Positions 8,667 to 18,002 of a stretch of DNA of 64,000 bases are shown piece after piece. A program made the position numbers and the translations under genes. Source of the DNA: Magnetococcales bacterium (GTDB taxonomy: Bacteria > Pseudomonadota > Magnetococcia > Magnetococcales > Magnetaquicoccaceae); NCBI GenBank assembly GCA_011089965.1, contig JAANAU010000003.1:62001-126000 (forward strand), given 5' to 3'. Position 1 is the stretch's first letter. Each line of letters begins with the position of its first letter. Below the pieces are notes generated by a model. It saw nothing but the letters and a program-made list of their open reading frames with translations. It had not been told where the DNA came from and searched no databases.

Positions 8667-10265
8667 TCATGCCCGCTTCCAGGCCGCAAAGTGGTTCAAG
8701 GGGGTGACCGGGGCAGAGCCGCTGATCACCTCAGCCAATGATTGAATCAATTCGGCTTCGGGATGGTGGTTCTGGAGTGCGCGTTGACAGTTGCACTGCA
8801 AGTCCCAACCCGGTGACCGGATCCCTGCCAGAATCATCCCTTTGATGTGGTGCAAGGCTTCGTCAAACCGGGGCAGGTCATGGGCCAACACATAAAACCA
8901 TAATTCAAGTTTCAGATCTGGGGGGGCGTTGTCGAGTTGCATGAGGGCTTTGTGCAACAGAGGCAGCCCTTCAACTTCTCGTCCATTGCACAAGAGCAAT
9001 TGCACGAAGTTGCCCAAACGGACGATATTGTTCGGCTCCACCTGCAAGGAGCGCCGATACAGCTCTTCGGCGGCTTCCGGGTTGCGCCGCAGACTCCGCA
9101 TGAAGTGGGCCAGGTTGCCCAGATGGTTGGAGTCGTTGGGATCGGCCTGCAAGGCGCGGTGATAATAGGTTTCGGCACCATCATAGTCCTGGCGGACGTT
9201 TTTCAAGAACAAAGCGAAGTTTCCCAGATGGGCGGAATGGTTGGGTTCGATGGTGAGGGCCAGGCGGAAATGGTGTTCTGCTCCGTCGTGATCATGCCGG
9301 ACATTTTTGAGAAACAGTGCAAAGTTGCCCAGACAATTGGCATCCTGGCTGTCCAGGGCAATGGCGCGTCGGTACAAGGTTTCGGCCAGATCGTCATCGC
9401 GGCGGGTGTTGTGCAAAAACAGGGCGAAATTGCTCACGGTGGCGGCATCCGGTGTGCCTGACATCGCCTGACGAAAGAGCTGTTCGGCCTGATCGTCATC
9501 ATTGCGGACTTCGTGTAAGAAGAGCGCCAGATTGCTGGCATGGATCGATTGTGCAGGCTCCAGCTCCAGGCTGCGGCGATAACAGGTTTCCGCTTCGTCA
9601 TAGGCATGGCGGACCTGATGGAGGAAGATGGCAAAATTCTCCAGATTGGCAGCATCATGGGGGTTGGCCTGGAGTGCGCGGCGATAGAGGGAGTCGGCCT
9701 GCCCGGCATCGTGGCGGACCTCGTGCATGAACAAGGCAAAACCACCCAGAATATCCGCATTGGTCGGTTCCATGGCCAAGATCTGACGATACAACCGTTC
9801 GGTCAGGTCGTAATCCTGGATCACCTTTTCGGCCACAAATCGTTTGGCCAGCAGTTCGTTGACCTCGGAAGGCCGGGTCTGATCCAAAGGGGGGATCCAA
9901 CGGATCTGATCCGATGCCAGAATCGGTCCCAGTTTATCCATCAGGGCATGCATCCCCAGTTGCAGCCGCACGCCGTTTTCCGGGTTGGGTGTCACGGGGT
10001 GCTTTGGGGAGATGGGCCGGAATTCCAGGGTGGCAATCTCCTCCAGAAGCGGTTGCCAGTTTTCCAATTCCCGTGGTGTGGTCGGAACTCCGGGACCGGC
10101 AATCCGAACCTCATAATTGTGAATCTGTAAAAACACCCAGTGATTCCAATCCGTGGACTCTTCAGGGGTTGGTTGGTGCCGTGACCACATCGAGGTCAGT
10201 CCGTTCCAGAAACCACCGGGAGAGGTGGTCCGGGAAGTCACGGAGCCATGGTGTTGGGTGTTCAT
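8667..10265 (-). CDS. Tetratricopeptide repeat protein with uniform 35-residue repeats
   Basis: A 532-residue protein of unknown function. The N-terminal 150 residues are not recognised. From about residue 155 to 435 there are eight to nine very similar repeats of 35 residues with the pattern NFALFLKNVRxDxDxAE, then YRRAL, then a PxxxxxLG turn. Two neighbouring copies differ at only a few positions, implying recent duplication or strong selection. The C-terminal 100 residues are helical. No signal peptide or membrane segment is seen, so it is probably a cytoplasmic scaffold. It is 40 bases downstream of a ParA-type ATPase on the same strand, so the two may cooperate in positioning cargo; that is inference. 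Confidence 0.85.
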   Translation of the reverse strand: MNTQHHGSVTSRTTSPGGFWNGLTSMWSRHQPTPEESTDWNHWVFLQIHNYEVRIAGPGVPTTPRELENWQPLLEEIATLEFRPISPKHPVTPNPENGVRLQLGMHALMDKLGPILASDQIRWIPPLDQTRPSEVNELLAKRFVAEKVIQDYDLTERLYRQILAMEPTNADILGGFALFMHEVRHDAGQADSLYRRALQANPHDAANLENFAIFLHQVRHAYDEAETCYRRSLELEPAQSIHASNLALFLHEVRNDDDQAEQLFRQAMSGTPDAATVSNFALFLHNTRRDDDLAETLYRRAIALDSQDANCLGNFALFLKNVRHDHDGAEHHFRLALTIEPNHSAHLGNFALFLKNVRQDYDGAETYYHRALQADPNDSNHLGNLAHFMRSLRRNPEAAEELYRRSLQVEPNNIVRLGNFVQLLLCNGREVEGLPLLHKALMQLDNAPPDLKLELWFYVLAHDLPRFDEALHHIKGMILAGIRSPGWDLQCNCQRALQNHHPEAELIQSLAEVISGSAPVTPLNHFAAWKRA

Positions 10266-10305
10266 GAAGTCACCTCAAGCCAAAGTGTGGTTGTCGGGAA
10301 ACTGT

Positions 10306-11076
10306 TCAATGTTTGGTTTTTTCATGCCCGCGACGACCATCACGCTGTTTGATTTCGTTCCAGAGGGCGCGATAGGCTTGGGCCTCTGAACTCTCGCGTG
10401 CATACGAGAAGACCGGGGAGCGTTTCACTCCCATGGCTTCGATAATGTTGGATTCAGGAATGATCGATTGCAGAAAGATCGGATGCTTCCCGAAGACGTT
10501 GCGCGTCACCACCCGATGGATCGGTTTATGGTCATTGATCATGTTGAAGAACGGCAGCACCTGGAGACGATTGGCGCGCCGTTTGACCAGAAACTGCACC
10601 AGGCTGTTGTAGGCCCGCAAAGACAAAGGGGTGGGGATGAGCGGGACCAGCAGCACGTCCGACATCTGGAATACATTTTCCGCAACGACGCCGATACCGG
10701 GAGGGCAATCGACAAAGACATGATCAAATTGATCTTTTAATGGTTTTAATATTTTTTGCAGAGCCAGCAGCGGCTTAGAGTGGTGATCGATCTGGGTCTC
10801 CATGTGGCGATAGGAGAGATCGGCAGGCAGAAGATCCAGATTGGGGTAACCGGTCATGCGCAGCATGGATTGCGGATCGGGATGGTGGCCCAAAAGTTCT
10901 TTGGTCCCACCTTTGATCACGGGTTTGACACATAAATAATAGCTGGTGCTGCCCTGCGGATCGAGATCCCAGATCAGGGTTCTGGCCCCTTCCGAGGCGG
11001 AAAGATAGGCGAGATTGACAGCCGTGGTCGTCTTGCCGACGCCGCCCTTGATGTTATACAGGGAAAAGATCTTCAT
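10306..11076 (-). CDS. ParA/MinD-type partitioning ATPase
   Basis: A 256-residue ParA-family ATPase. The deviant Walker A motif is YNIKGGVGKTTTAVNLA near residues 8-24, followed by WDLDPQGSTSYY (A' motif) and the Walker B segment HVFVDCPPGIG. The ATG at 11076 has a GGAG site in CGGGAGTACCC; longer in-frame versions would add 62 residues of unrelated composition. There is no ParB or obvious parS site beside it, so it is an orphan ParA of the kind that positions protein cargo (chemosensory arrays, carboxysomes, granules) rather than the chromosome. The TPR protein gene follows and may be the partner. The gene is transcribed away from rnfH, with a 184-base gap between them. Confidence 0.93.
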   Translation of the reverse strand: MKIFSLYNIKGGVGKTTTAVNLAYLSASEGARTLIWDLDPQGSTSYYLCVKPVIKGGTKELLGHHPDPQSMLRMTGYPNLDLLPADLSYRHMETQIDHHSKPLLALQKILKPLKDQFDHVFVDCPPGIGVVAENVFQMSDVLLVPLIPTPLSLRAYNSLVQFLVKRRANRLQVLPFFNMINDHKPIHRVVTRNVFGKHPIFLQSIIPESNIIEAMGVKRSPVFSYARESSEAQAYRALWNEIKQRDGRRGHEKTKH

Positions 11077-11260
11077 GGGTACTCCCGTACTCCTTGAGCC
11101 AGATGTGATACGGACCGGATGGCTGCATCGATCCAATTCTACCAATATAACGGTTTTGTCGGTTGAAAGAAAGTCGATAATGCGGGTATGCTGTTGCAGT
11201 AGTGTCCGGGAAGTCACCGGTCTTTGCGGAGTGGACGGTTCAATCGGGAGGAGAGGGACC

Positions 11261-11554
11261 ATGAAAGTGGCTGTGGCCTATGCCGAGGATAAACGGCAGG
11301 TGGTGTTGAACCTGGATGTCGCCAGCGGATCCACAGCGGAGGCAGCGATCCGGCAATCCGGCATCCTGGGTCGTTTTCCGCGTCTGGATCTGGGCGTGAA
11401 CAAAATCGGTATTTTCAGCAAACTGGTTCCTTTGGACCAGGTGCTCAACGAAGGGGATCGGGTTGAGATCTATCGGCCTGCCGAGGGCAAACCCCCGAAG
11501 AAAGAGCGTGCTGCCAAAGGGGGAGCGGCTGCCACTGCGGATGAGAGTGAATAG
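11261..11554 (+). CDS. RnfH-family ubiquitin-like protein
   Basis: A 97-residue protein of the RnfH (Ub-RnfH) family: MKVAVAYAEDKRQVVLNLDV opening strands, GSTAEAAIRQSGIL helix and NKIGIFSKLVPLDQVLNEGD ending in RVEIYRP, the typical beta-grasp layout. About 20 basic and Ala/Gly residues follow. The ribosome site GGGAGGAG is strong. RnfH proteins lie near rnf or ratA-smpB genes in other bacteria, but their biochemical role is unknown; neither is present here. truA starts 15 bases later. Confidence 0.88.
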   Translation: MKVAVAYAEDKRQVVLNLDVASGSTAEAAIRQSGILGRFPRLDLGVNKIGIFSKLVPLDQVLNEGDRVEIYRPAEGKPPKKERAAKGGAAATADESE

Positions 11555-11569
11555 AGGGAAGGAGGTGCC

Positions 11570-12367
11570 GTGACCGCTCAAGCCGAAGGTCCGTTGCTCC
11601 GCTATCGTCTGACTTTGGAATACGATGGCAGCCGGTTTGCCGGATGGCAGCGTCAGGCCCGGGGGGTGGTCACGGTCCAGGGTGTGGTGGAGCAGGCTTT
11701 GGAACGGATGTGTGGTCATCCGGTGCTGTTGGTGGGGGCCGGGCGCACCGATACCGGAGTGCATGCCTTGGGACAGGTGGCCCACTTTGACACTGCCAAA
11801 CCTCGTACGTCGCAGGTTTTTTGTCGTGCGCTGAACGTCCTGACCCCTCCGGATGTGACCATTCTGGAGGCAGAGGCTGTCTCGAACCGGTTCCATGCCC
11901 GACGGGCAGCCTGGCGGGAGTATCTCTACCGGATTCTGAACCGTTCGGCGGGTGCGGCATTGGATCGGGGACGGGTGTGGCACCATCCGGGCCGCCTGGA
12001 TTTGACAGCCATGCAGGAGGCTGCGCAATTGTTGCTGGGCCGTCAGGACTTTTCCGCCTTTCGTTCGGCCAACTGCCAATCCCTCACACCGGTGCGTGAG
12101 GTGATCCGGGCCGAGATGCACATCAGGGGGGATGAGATCCATTTTGTCATTCGGGCCAATGCCTTTTTGTACCACATGGTACGCAACATCGTCGGCTCTC
12201 TGGTGCTGGTCGGTCGGAACAAATGGAGTCTGGAGCAGTTTCATACGGTGCTGTTGGGCAAGGATCGTCGTCAGGCCGGTCCCATGGCTCCGGCCCATGG
12301 ACTCTATCTCCAGCGGGTTCATTATGCCGATGCGGCCAATGCTCTTGATTCGGATGAGATCTCATGA
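11570..12367 (+). CDS. truA: tRNA pseudouridine(38-40) synthase TruA
   Basis: A 265-residue TruA that converts uridines 38-40 of the tRNA anticodon arm to pseudouridine. The catalytic aspartate is in GAGRTDTGVHALGQVAHFD; other family motifs are LEYDGSRFAGWQRQ, RFHARRAAWREYLYRI, DFSAFRSA and FLYHMVRNIVGSLVLVGR. It starts with GTG at 11570 behind a GGAGGT site. It is close behind rnfH and 57 bases before the next gene, so these may share a transcript with the downstream cluster. Confidence 0.97.
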   Translation: MTAQAEGPLLRYRLTLEYDGSRFAGWQRQARGVVTVQGVVEQALERMCGHPVLLVGAGRTDTGVHALGQVAHFDTAKPRTSQVFCRALNVLTPPDVTILEAEAVSNRFHARRAAWREYLYRILNRSAGAALDRGRVWHHPGRLDLTAMQEAAQLLLGRQDFSAFRSANCQSLTPVREVIRAEMHIRGDEIHFVIRANAFLYHMVRNIVGSLVLVGRNKWSLEQFHTVLLGKDRRQAGPMAPAHGLYLQRVHYADAANALDSDEIS

Positions 12368-12424
12368 TATGGACCTGCTGTAAGGTTTATAAATCAGGAA
12401 TGACGCAAGCGGGAGTTGAGACCA

Positions 12425-13108
12425 ATGGATGAATGGATCCGGATCCGAAACGATGCTCACTTGGCCTTGACGCGCGCCCAGGATCGTTCCGGGGAATTGA
12501 AGAGTCGTTTCAATCAGATCAAGAAGCAACTGCTGACCAACTCCATACAGCTCGCCCGTGCCGAAGGAGAACGGGAACGCGCCCTGGCTGCCTATGCGAT
12601 TCACCCGGGCAGCGAACGGATGCAGGAGGCATTGACCGAATCCCGCGAACAGGTCAGCCAGATCCGTCAGGAGATCAGCGATCTGGAAACCCTGATGGCA
12701 GCCTCCAAACAGGAGTTTCAAATCCTGGCCAAAGAGATTCCTCTGTTGCGTCAGGCACGGGATCAGTCGGATCAGCTTTTCTGGTTCGGGATGTTTGAAT
12801 CCCTGCGTGAGCGGATCCGTACAGCGGTGGGTGCGGAAGTGGAACAGGCCTATGCTGCGTATGCCGCTTCCTTTGCACGCGATCTGAGCCGGGAAGCGTT
12901 TCTCAAACGGCTGTTCGTGGAGGGGACGGATGCCGAACGCCTGGCAGAACTGCGTCAGCGTATGGCCCAGGCCCATCCCGTGCCCCAATCCAAAGAGTCC
13001 CAGTCCAAAACCTACTCGTTGGCCCCGCCGGAAACGGGCAGCAGTCGCATGTCTGATCCCACACCCGGCGATGAGGCCCGGAACTGGGCGCAAATGGTCC
13101 GGGGCTAA
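12425..13108 (+). CDS. Unrecognised coiled-coil protein upstream of the MamK-like gene
   Basis: A 227-residue soluble protein with no family I recognise. Residues 15-115 are a long charged coiled coil (AQDRSGELKSRFNQIKKQLL ... QVSQIRQEISDLETLMAASK). A helical domain follows (QLFWFGMFESLRERIRTAVG ... REAFLKRLFVEGT), then a Pro/Ser-rich tail. The ATG at 12425 has a GGGAG site nine bases upstream. It precedes the MamK-like actin by 83 bases on the same strand, so it could be a filament-binding or adaptor protein of that cluster; only position supports this. Confidence 0.7.
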   Translation: MDEWIRIRNDAHLALTRAQDRSGELKSRFNQIKKQLLTNSIQLARAEGERERALAAYAIHPGSERMQEALTESREQVSQIRQEISDLETLMAASKQEFQILAKEIPLLRQARDQSDQLFWFGMFESLRERIRTAVGAEVEQAYAAYAASFARDLSREAFLKRLFVEGTDAERLAELRQRMAQAHPVPQSKESQSKTYSLAPPETGSSRMSDPTPGDEARNWAQMVRG

Positions 13109-13191
13109 AGATCCACACTGTTGTTCCATGCCGGGGATCAAGAGGGTCACTTCCTTTTTTTTCTTGCGGCATCATAACCTTGGAGGCAGTC

Positions 13192-14229
13192 ATGACGACC
13201 CATAAGACTGAAAGAGTCTTGCTGTTGGGCATCGATTTGGGCACCGCGCGCACGGCGGTAATGAGCAATCGCCAGTTCAAGGGATTGGTGCATACGGTGG
13301 TCGGGTATCCCAAGGATATCATCGGAGTCAAGATTCTGAACCGCACCCAGGTGGTCGGTGCCGAAGCCATTGAAAAGCGTTCGTTGCTGGATCTTTATTA
13401 CCCTTTGCAAGACGGCATGCTCAAAGAGGCCAGCGAAAAGGATCTGGATGCAGCGCGCGAACTGTTGCAACAGGTGGTGGCCATGGCCACTCCTGCTGCC
13501 GGGGACAAGGTGTGCGGCATCATCGCCATTCCGGCACGGGCTGCTCTGTCCAACAAGGGGCAGCTTCTGAAACTCATGGACGGGATCATGGATACCGCAG
13601 CATTGGTGGCCGCTCCCTTCATGGTGGCCTACGGACAGGATCGGCTCAGCAATGCGTTGATCATCGATGTGGGGGCGGGCACCATTGATCTGTGTGCCAT
13701 GCGAGGCACCATTCCGGGTCCGGATCAGCAGTTGAGCATCTTCAAGGGTGGCAATTATATCGATGGTCTGTTGGAGGCAGCGATTCGCGATGGTCACTCC
13801 GGGGTGCATGTGGATCGTTATCTGGCTCAGGCCATCAAGGAGCGTTACGGCTTTGTCGGCCAGCCTGAACAGCGGGTGGTCGTCCCCTTGCGGATTCATG
13901 GCAAACCGGCTGAAGTGGATGTGACCGAGGCGATTCGCGTCACCTGTGAAACCATTGTTGCCGATATTGTCGAGGGGATCAAACGCATGCTGTTGCAGTT
14001 TGACCCGGAGTGTCAAGCCGCAGCCTTGACCAATCTGGTGCTGGCTGGAGGTGGGGCGCGCATCCGGGGATTGGGGCCGATGATCGAAAACGATCTGCGC
14101 GAATATGGCGAGGTCAAAGTGACCGTGAGCAGTGAACCCGAATTCGCAGCAGCGGCTGGCGCTTTGAAACTGGCTACGGAACTGCCGCCAGAGTATTGGG
14201 ATCAGATCGGCGACGTGGTCAGCCGATGA
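13192..14229 (+). CDS. MamK-type bacterial actin
   Basis: A 345-residue actin-fold ATPase. The nucleotide-binding motifs are GIDLGTARTAVMS (phosphate 1, residues 13-25), LIIDVGAGTIDLCAMRG (phosphate 2, from about 155) and LVLAGGGARIRGLGP (adenosine, from about 281). Between them are stretches I recognise from MamK, the magnetosome-organising actin: VVGYPKDIIGVKIL, YYPLQDGMLKEAS, IAIPARAA, APFMVAYGQD, and the ending ELPPEYWDQIGDVVSR. MreB and ParM lack these. The ATG at 13192 has GGAGG five bases before it. No mam gene lies near; instead a Zorya/Mot-type channel gene follows 31 bases later, so the filament may serve that complex. It could be true MamK or a MamK-like paralogue; a tree would decide. 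Confidence 0.85.
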   Translation: MTTHKTERVLLLGIDLGTARTAVMSNRQFKGLVHTVVGYPKDIIGVKILNRTQVVGAEAIEKRSLLDLYYPLQDGMLKEASEKDLDAARELLQQVVAMATPAAGDKVCGIIAIPARAALSNKGQLLKLMDGIMDTAALVAAPFMVAYGQDRLSNALIIDVGAGTIDLCAMRGTIPGPDQQLSIFKGGNYIDGLLEAAIRDGHSGVHVDRYLAQAIKERYGFVGQPEQRVVVPLRIHGKPAEVDVTEAIRVTCETIVADIVEGIKRMLLQFDPECQAAALTNLVLAGGGARIRGLGPMIENDLREYGEVKVTVSSEPEFAAAAGALKLATELPPEYWDQIGDVVSR

Positions 14230-14260
14230 ATTCGTTCTGGATTGGAATTCCAGGGGGGGG

Positions 14261-17200
14261 ATGAAGATGCGCGCTGGTGTGGCGAGTTTTTTTTCAAACC
14301 TTCTGGCCCTGGTGTGGAGTTTGGCACTGATCGCTGGTGCCCTGGGGGTTGGCATCCATGTGTTTCGCGAACTGGATGTCGTGGCGCTCTCCCGTTGGGC
14401 CGGGTTGCCCAATTTTCTCAGTGTTCCTCTGCAACGTCAGGGGGACAATCTGATCATCGTGACATTGGCCGGTGTGATCGCCGGTTTGTTGGTGTTGTTT
14501 GTGGGGGGGTATGTCTGGCAGGCACTCTGGGATGGGGTGCGTTTGCGTTTGGTGCGGCGCTCCCTGATCAAACGTCTGGGTCGCCTGAATGACCCGGAAC
14601 AGATCCTGCCAGACGCATGGAGTTGGTTCTATTATCCTCATTTCACCCGTTTGTGGCGTGAATATGCCGCTGCCCTCCATCTGGAAAGCCGGTTGGACCC
14701 CCGTACCGGTCTGGTCCATCCCCATCTGCTGGCCACAATTCCCCCTGAGATGGTCTTCAACCAGCAATCGTTGGTCGATCTGCCGATGCGGATCGAATTT
14801 TTTCGACATCTGCCCGGGATTTTGACCGGTTCCGGGATTGTCAGCACCTTTGCCGGTATTCTCATGGGTTTGACCGGGTTTGATCCGGCAGTCGGAGCCG
14901 ATCAGGTGACCCGTGAGTTGCAAGGTCTGTTCATGGGGGTATCCACCGCTTTTTCCGCCTCCTTTTTTGCCATACTCACCGCCATGCTGGTGACGGTGAT
15001 CGAGAAGATCCTGCTGCATTGGCGTTATGGTCAGGTATTGGTTTTCCAAGGGGAGGTGGGTCAACAGATCTCCCGTCAGGCCGTTGGTGTCGAACCAGCC
15101 GTCACATCGGTGGTGCGCGCTCCGGTCTGGGATGAACCGGTCCAAAAGATCATCGATTCCGTGGCCCGTCTGGAGCCGTTGTTGACCCGGGAACAGATCG
15201 GACGCGAGGAGTCCACCCTGGCCATCTCCCTGAATCTGAACGGGGTCATGGCCACCGTGGAACGTGCTCTGGAGTCGTGGGTGGCCTATGAGAGCAAACG
15301 GCGTGACGAGGAGCGGTCTGCCTGGACCACCCTGGAGCGCCATCTGACGGCCATGGATCAAAACCTGCGCCATGAAATCGGATTGCAGGCCGATGTGAAA
15401 GGGGTGGGAGAACGGATGGCCGGATTGCTGGAGCGTCAGATGTCGCTGTGGCAGGAGGGATTGAAACAGCACAAGGAACAGAATGCCGCGTTGATGCGGT
15501 TGATTGCGGTGAGCGAAGGGCTGGATCAACGGTTGGACCGCCTGCAAAGCTGGATGGCCGATGAATGGCGTCAACAGCAGGCGAGTCGGGCAGCGCAAGA
15601 GGAGCGGTTGGCAGCCTGGGCTGAACGGCTGACCCACCAACTGGAGCGGTTGCAGGATTCTGTCCATGCTTCGCATGACACCCCAACCACAGGTTACGGT
15701 CTGGAACAGATCGGTCAACAGTTGGATCAGCAGCTCTCCTGGATGCGCGAGGATACGGCAGCGCGTCAGGTGAGCATGGGTGAGATCGTGCAGGGATTGG
15801 AACAGTTGGATGACCGTTTGCGTCAGCAGCTCAACCGTTGGCGTGAGGAGTCCACGTCACGTCGTGATGGTGTGGGTCAGGTCCATCAGGGGCTGGAACG
15901 ATTGGGTGCCGAATTGCAGCAGCAGTTGACAGGGATGCAACAGCAGTTTGCACGCGCCAACGCAGAGTCCCAGAGTGTGGCCCACGGATTGGAGCAGTTG
16001 GGCCGACAAATGGATCACCATTTGACCCGGATGTTCGATGCCGCCACGCTGCCTCAGGAGGATCTGCGTGCCGTTGTGGCCGGTGTGGGAACACTTGAAA
16101 AGCAGTTGCAACAACAGCTTGACCAGATGGGTCGGAATGCGCAGGCGCGGCAGGCCGATGCCCAGGCTCTGCTGCGGGTGGCAGAGCAGGTGGAAAAACA
16201 ACAACAGGAGATCGCAGCGCGCCTGGAGAGTTTCGATGGGGTGGCGGCGGGTGTGGAGCGTCTGGGTGGCCAGTTGGAGGCGCAACTGGCCTGTCTGCGT
16301 GACGGCCTGGCAGTGGGTCAACAGGGGCAGACCCGGCTTGGTCAGGGTTTGGCCCACCTGGCTACCCAACTGGAGCAACAACTGGAGGAGATGCGTACCG
16401 GGTCTGCTGGTCAGCGTGCCGGTGTTGCCGTTCTGGAGAGCGGGATGGAGCGGCTGGGGGAGCGGTTGGGAGAGCGGTTGGAGCGGCAACTGACCTGGCT
16501 GGAACAGGAGAGCAGCGTTCAGCGTGAGGCCGCAGCGAGCCGGAACGGTCGTCTGGTCGAATCGCTTCAGGGGATTGATCGGCAACTGGAGCGTCAAGGC
16601 GGGGAGTTGAGCGCAGTGGCAGCGCGTCATCCGGACTGGGTGCGACGCGCAGAAGAGGGGATGGGGGCACTGCGTGCGCTTATGGAGCGGATCGATGCCC
16701 AGGGGCATGAGAGTCGTCAATTCCGCGATCAGGCTCTGGAAACGGGTCACCGGTTGACCCGTGGCGTGACGGAACTGCATGCCCGGATCCCTTCGGGAAC
16801 AGAAATGGCAGGTTGGATCCGGGATGCCCTGGCTGAAACAGGTCAGGCGGCTGAGGGGCGGCATGCCCGGTTGCATGACCGTCTGCGTACCGGTCATGCC
16901 GAGTTGTTGGCCAGGGTGGAGGCAGGTGTGGTGGCCATGGAGGCGGTAAGGGCCGATGGGTCGGGCCTGTTGCGGTTGCTGGAGGCTGTTTCGCGTCGTC
17001 TGGAAGGGTTGCAGGGAGGCTGGCGCGAAGGGATGAGCGAGTTGGCCGAACGGGTGGCCCAGGCGACTCAGGCCATGGATGCCACTTTGCGCGAGGTGTT
17101 GTTGAAGGTGGAACGGGCGGCTGGTTCCAGTGAAGAGGGGATGGCCACGCTGTTTGGGGAGATGGGCCGCGAGATGGAACGGATGCGGCGTCAGATGCGG

Positions 17201-17980
17201 GAATCCGCCGGTCATGTGGCTGCCCAGACCCGTGAATGGCTGCTTGCCACCCGGATGGGTGGGGAAGAGAATCTGCACAGCCTGATGAAAGGGGTTTCCG
17301 AGGAGTTCAAGAGCGCCGTATCGACTCTGGTGGATGAACGCGCTCAACTGGATGGCGACCGGGAGGCCGCCATGGTGGAACGGCTGCTCAGTCAGACCGC
17401 CGAACAGGCCGAAGGGGTCAAGATGGCGGTATTGGGCGAGCTGGATGAAACGGCCAAACAGTTGACTGAGCATCTGCGTGTTTCGGGTGAGGAGCTGGAA
17501 CGCTCCCGAGAAGAGACCTCCCGGGAGGTGGTGCGGGTGATCGCCGAGCGGGTTGAGACTGCGTTTGGCGGAGTGGCGCAAGAGTTGTCGGAGATGCGCA
17601 AGCGTCTGGTGGCTGAACAGAAGGCCATGGAAAACGCCTTGCAACTGTGGGTCAACGAAGCCGCCCGTTCCACGGTCGAAGAGAACCGGGTTCTGGCGCA
17701 ACGGCTCATGGAGGTTCAGAGCCATTTTGAAGAACGCCATCAGGGGGTCATCCATGTCATCGACCAGCTTGGCAAAGGGTTGGAACAGGATCTGGAACAG
17801 TTGCGCGATGGTCTGTATCACAAGAACGAAGAGTCTTCGCGTCATGTTGAGCAGCATCTGAACGAATTGGGTCAACTGCTGGAAGGGGTGGTGACCAGCC
17901 TGGGACGGGAGCAGAGCGTTTTCATTGAAATGCTCGGAGAGCGGTTGGAGTCGTTGCGGCGGCGGTTGCGGGTCAAATAG
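14261..17980 (+). CDS. ZorA/MotA-TolQ-like proton-channel protein with giant coiled-coil tail
   Basis: A 1239-residue membrane protein. Four membrane segments lie at about residues 12-33, 62-86, 182-204 and 220-247; the third and fourth (LPGILTGSGIVSTFAGILMG and GLFMGVSTAFSASFFAILTA) match the ZorA/MotA/ExbB channel core. After residue 280 the rest (about 950 residues) is cytoplasmic, almost entirely helical and Gln/Glu/Arg-rich. It includes eight 32-residue repeats from residue 480. This matches ZorA of the Zorya phage-defence system, a MotA-like stator with a long tail, more than flagellar MotA. The matching ZorB/MotB-like gene is two genes downstream. The position after a MamK-like actin is unusual. 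Its ion and cargo are unknown. Confidence 0.85.
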   Translation: MKMRAGVASFFSNLLALVWSLALIAGALGVGIHVFRELDVVALSRWAGLPNFLSVPLQRQGDNLIIVTLAGVIAGLLVLFVGGYVWQALWDGVRLRLVRRSLIKRLGRLNDPEQILPDAWSWFYYPHFTRLWREYAAALHLESRLDPRTGLVHPHLLATIPPEMVFNQQSLVDLPMRIEFFRHLPGILTGSGIVSTFAGILMGLTGFDPAVGADQVTRELQGLFMGVSTAFSASFFAILTAMLVTVIEKILLHWRYGQVLVFQGEVGQQISRQAVGVEPAVTSVVRAPVWDEPVQKIIDSVARLEPLLTREQIGREESTLAISLNLNGVMATVERALESWVAYESKRRDEERSAWTTLERHLTAMDQNLRHEIGLQADVKGVGERMAGLLERQMSLWQEGLKQHKEQNAALMRLIAVSEGLDQRLDRLQSWMADEWRQQQASRAAQEERLAAWAERLTHQLERLQDSVHASHDTPTTGYGLEQIGQQLDQQLSWMREDTAARQVSMGEIVQGLEQLDDRLRQQLNRWREESTSRRDGVGQVHQGLERLGAELQQQLTGMQQQFARANAESQSVAHGLEQLGRQMDHHLTRMFDAATLPQEDLRAVVAGVGTLEKQLQQQLDQMGRNAQARQADAQALLRVAEQVEKQQQEIAARLESFDGVAAGVERLGGQLEAQLACLRDGLAVGQQGQTRLGQGLAHLATQLEQQLEEMRTGSAGQRAGVAVLESGMERLGERLGERLERQLTWLEQESSVQREAAASRNGRLVESLQGIDRQLERQGGELSAVAARHPDWVRRAEEGMGALRALMERIDAQGHESRQFRDQALETGHRLTRGVTELHARIPSGTEMAGWIRDALAETGQAAEGRHARLHDRLRTGHAELLARVEAGVVAMEAVRADGSGLLRLLEAVSRRLEGLQGGWREGMSELAERVAQATQAMDATLREVLLKVERAAGSSEEGMATLFGEMGREMERMRRQMRESAGHVAAQTREWLLATRMGGEENLHSLMKGVSEEFKSAVSTLVDERAQLDGDREAAMVERLLSQTAEQAEGVKMAVLGELDETAKQLTEHLRVSGEELERSREETSREVVRVIAERVETAFGGVAQELSEMRKRLVAEQKAMENALQLWVNEAARSTVEENRVLAQRLMEVQSHFEERHQGVIHVIDQLGKGLEQDLEQLRDGLYHKNEESSRHVEQHLNELGQLLEGVVTSLGREQSVFIEMLGERLESLRRRLRVK
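15698..16561 (+). repeat. Eight ~32-residue coding repeats in the ZorA-like tail
   Basis: Units of exactly 32 codons begin at residues 480, 512, 544, 576 and 608, then after a 24-residue insertion at 664, 696 and 728 (the last is longer). Each opens G(L/V/M)E(Q/R)L, continues with xxQLxQQLxxM and ends in a variable charged stretch. The DNA copies are diverged, so this is an old protein-level repeat. Confidence 0.75.
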
Positions 17981-18002
17981 CGGCAGTCAGACGGGAGGTG
18001 GG

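Noticed and set aside
9200-9800. Short regular repeats that could suggest a CRISPR array
   Set aside because: They are the codons of the TPR repeats: the reading frame is open, copies are diverged and there are no unique spacers.
13192-14229. Evidence of a magnetosome island
   Set aside because: One MamK-like gene alone is not enough; no other mam, mms or mad gene was found in the window.
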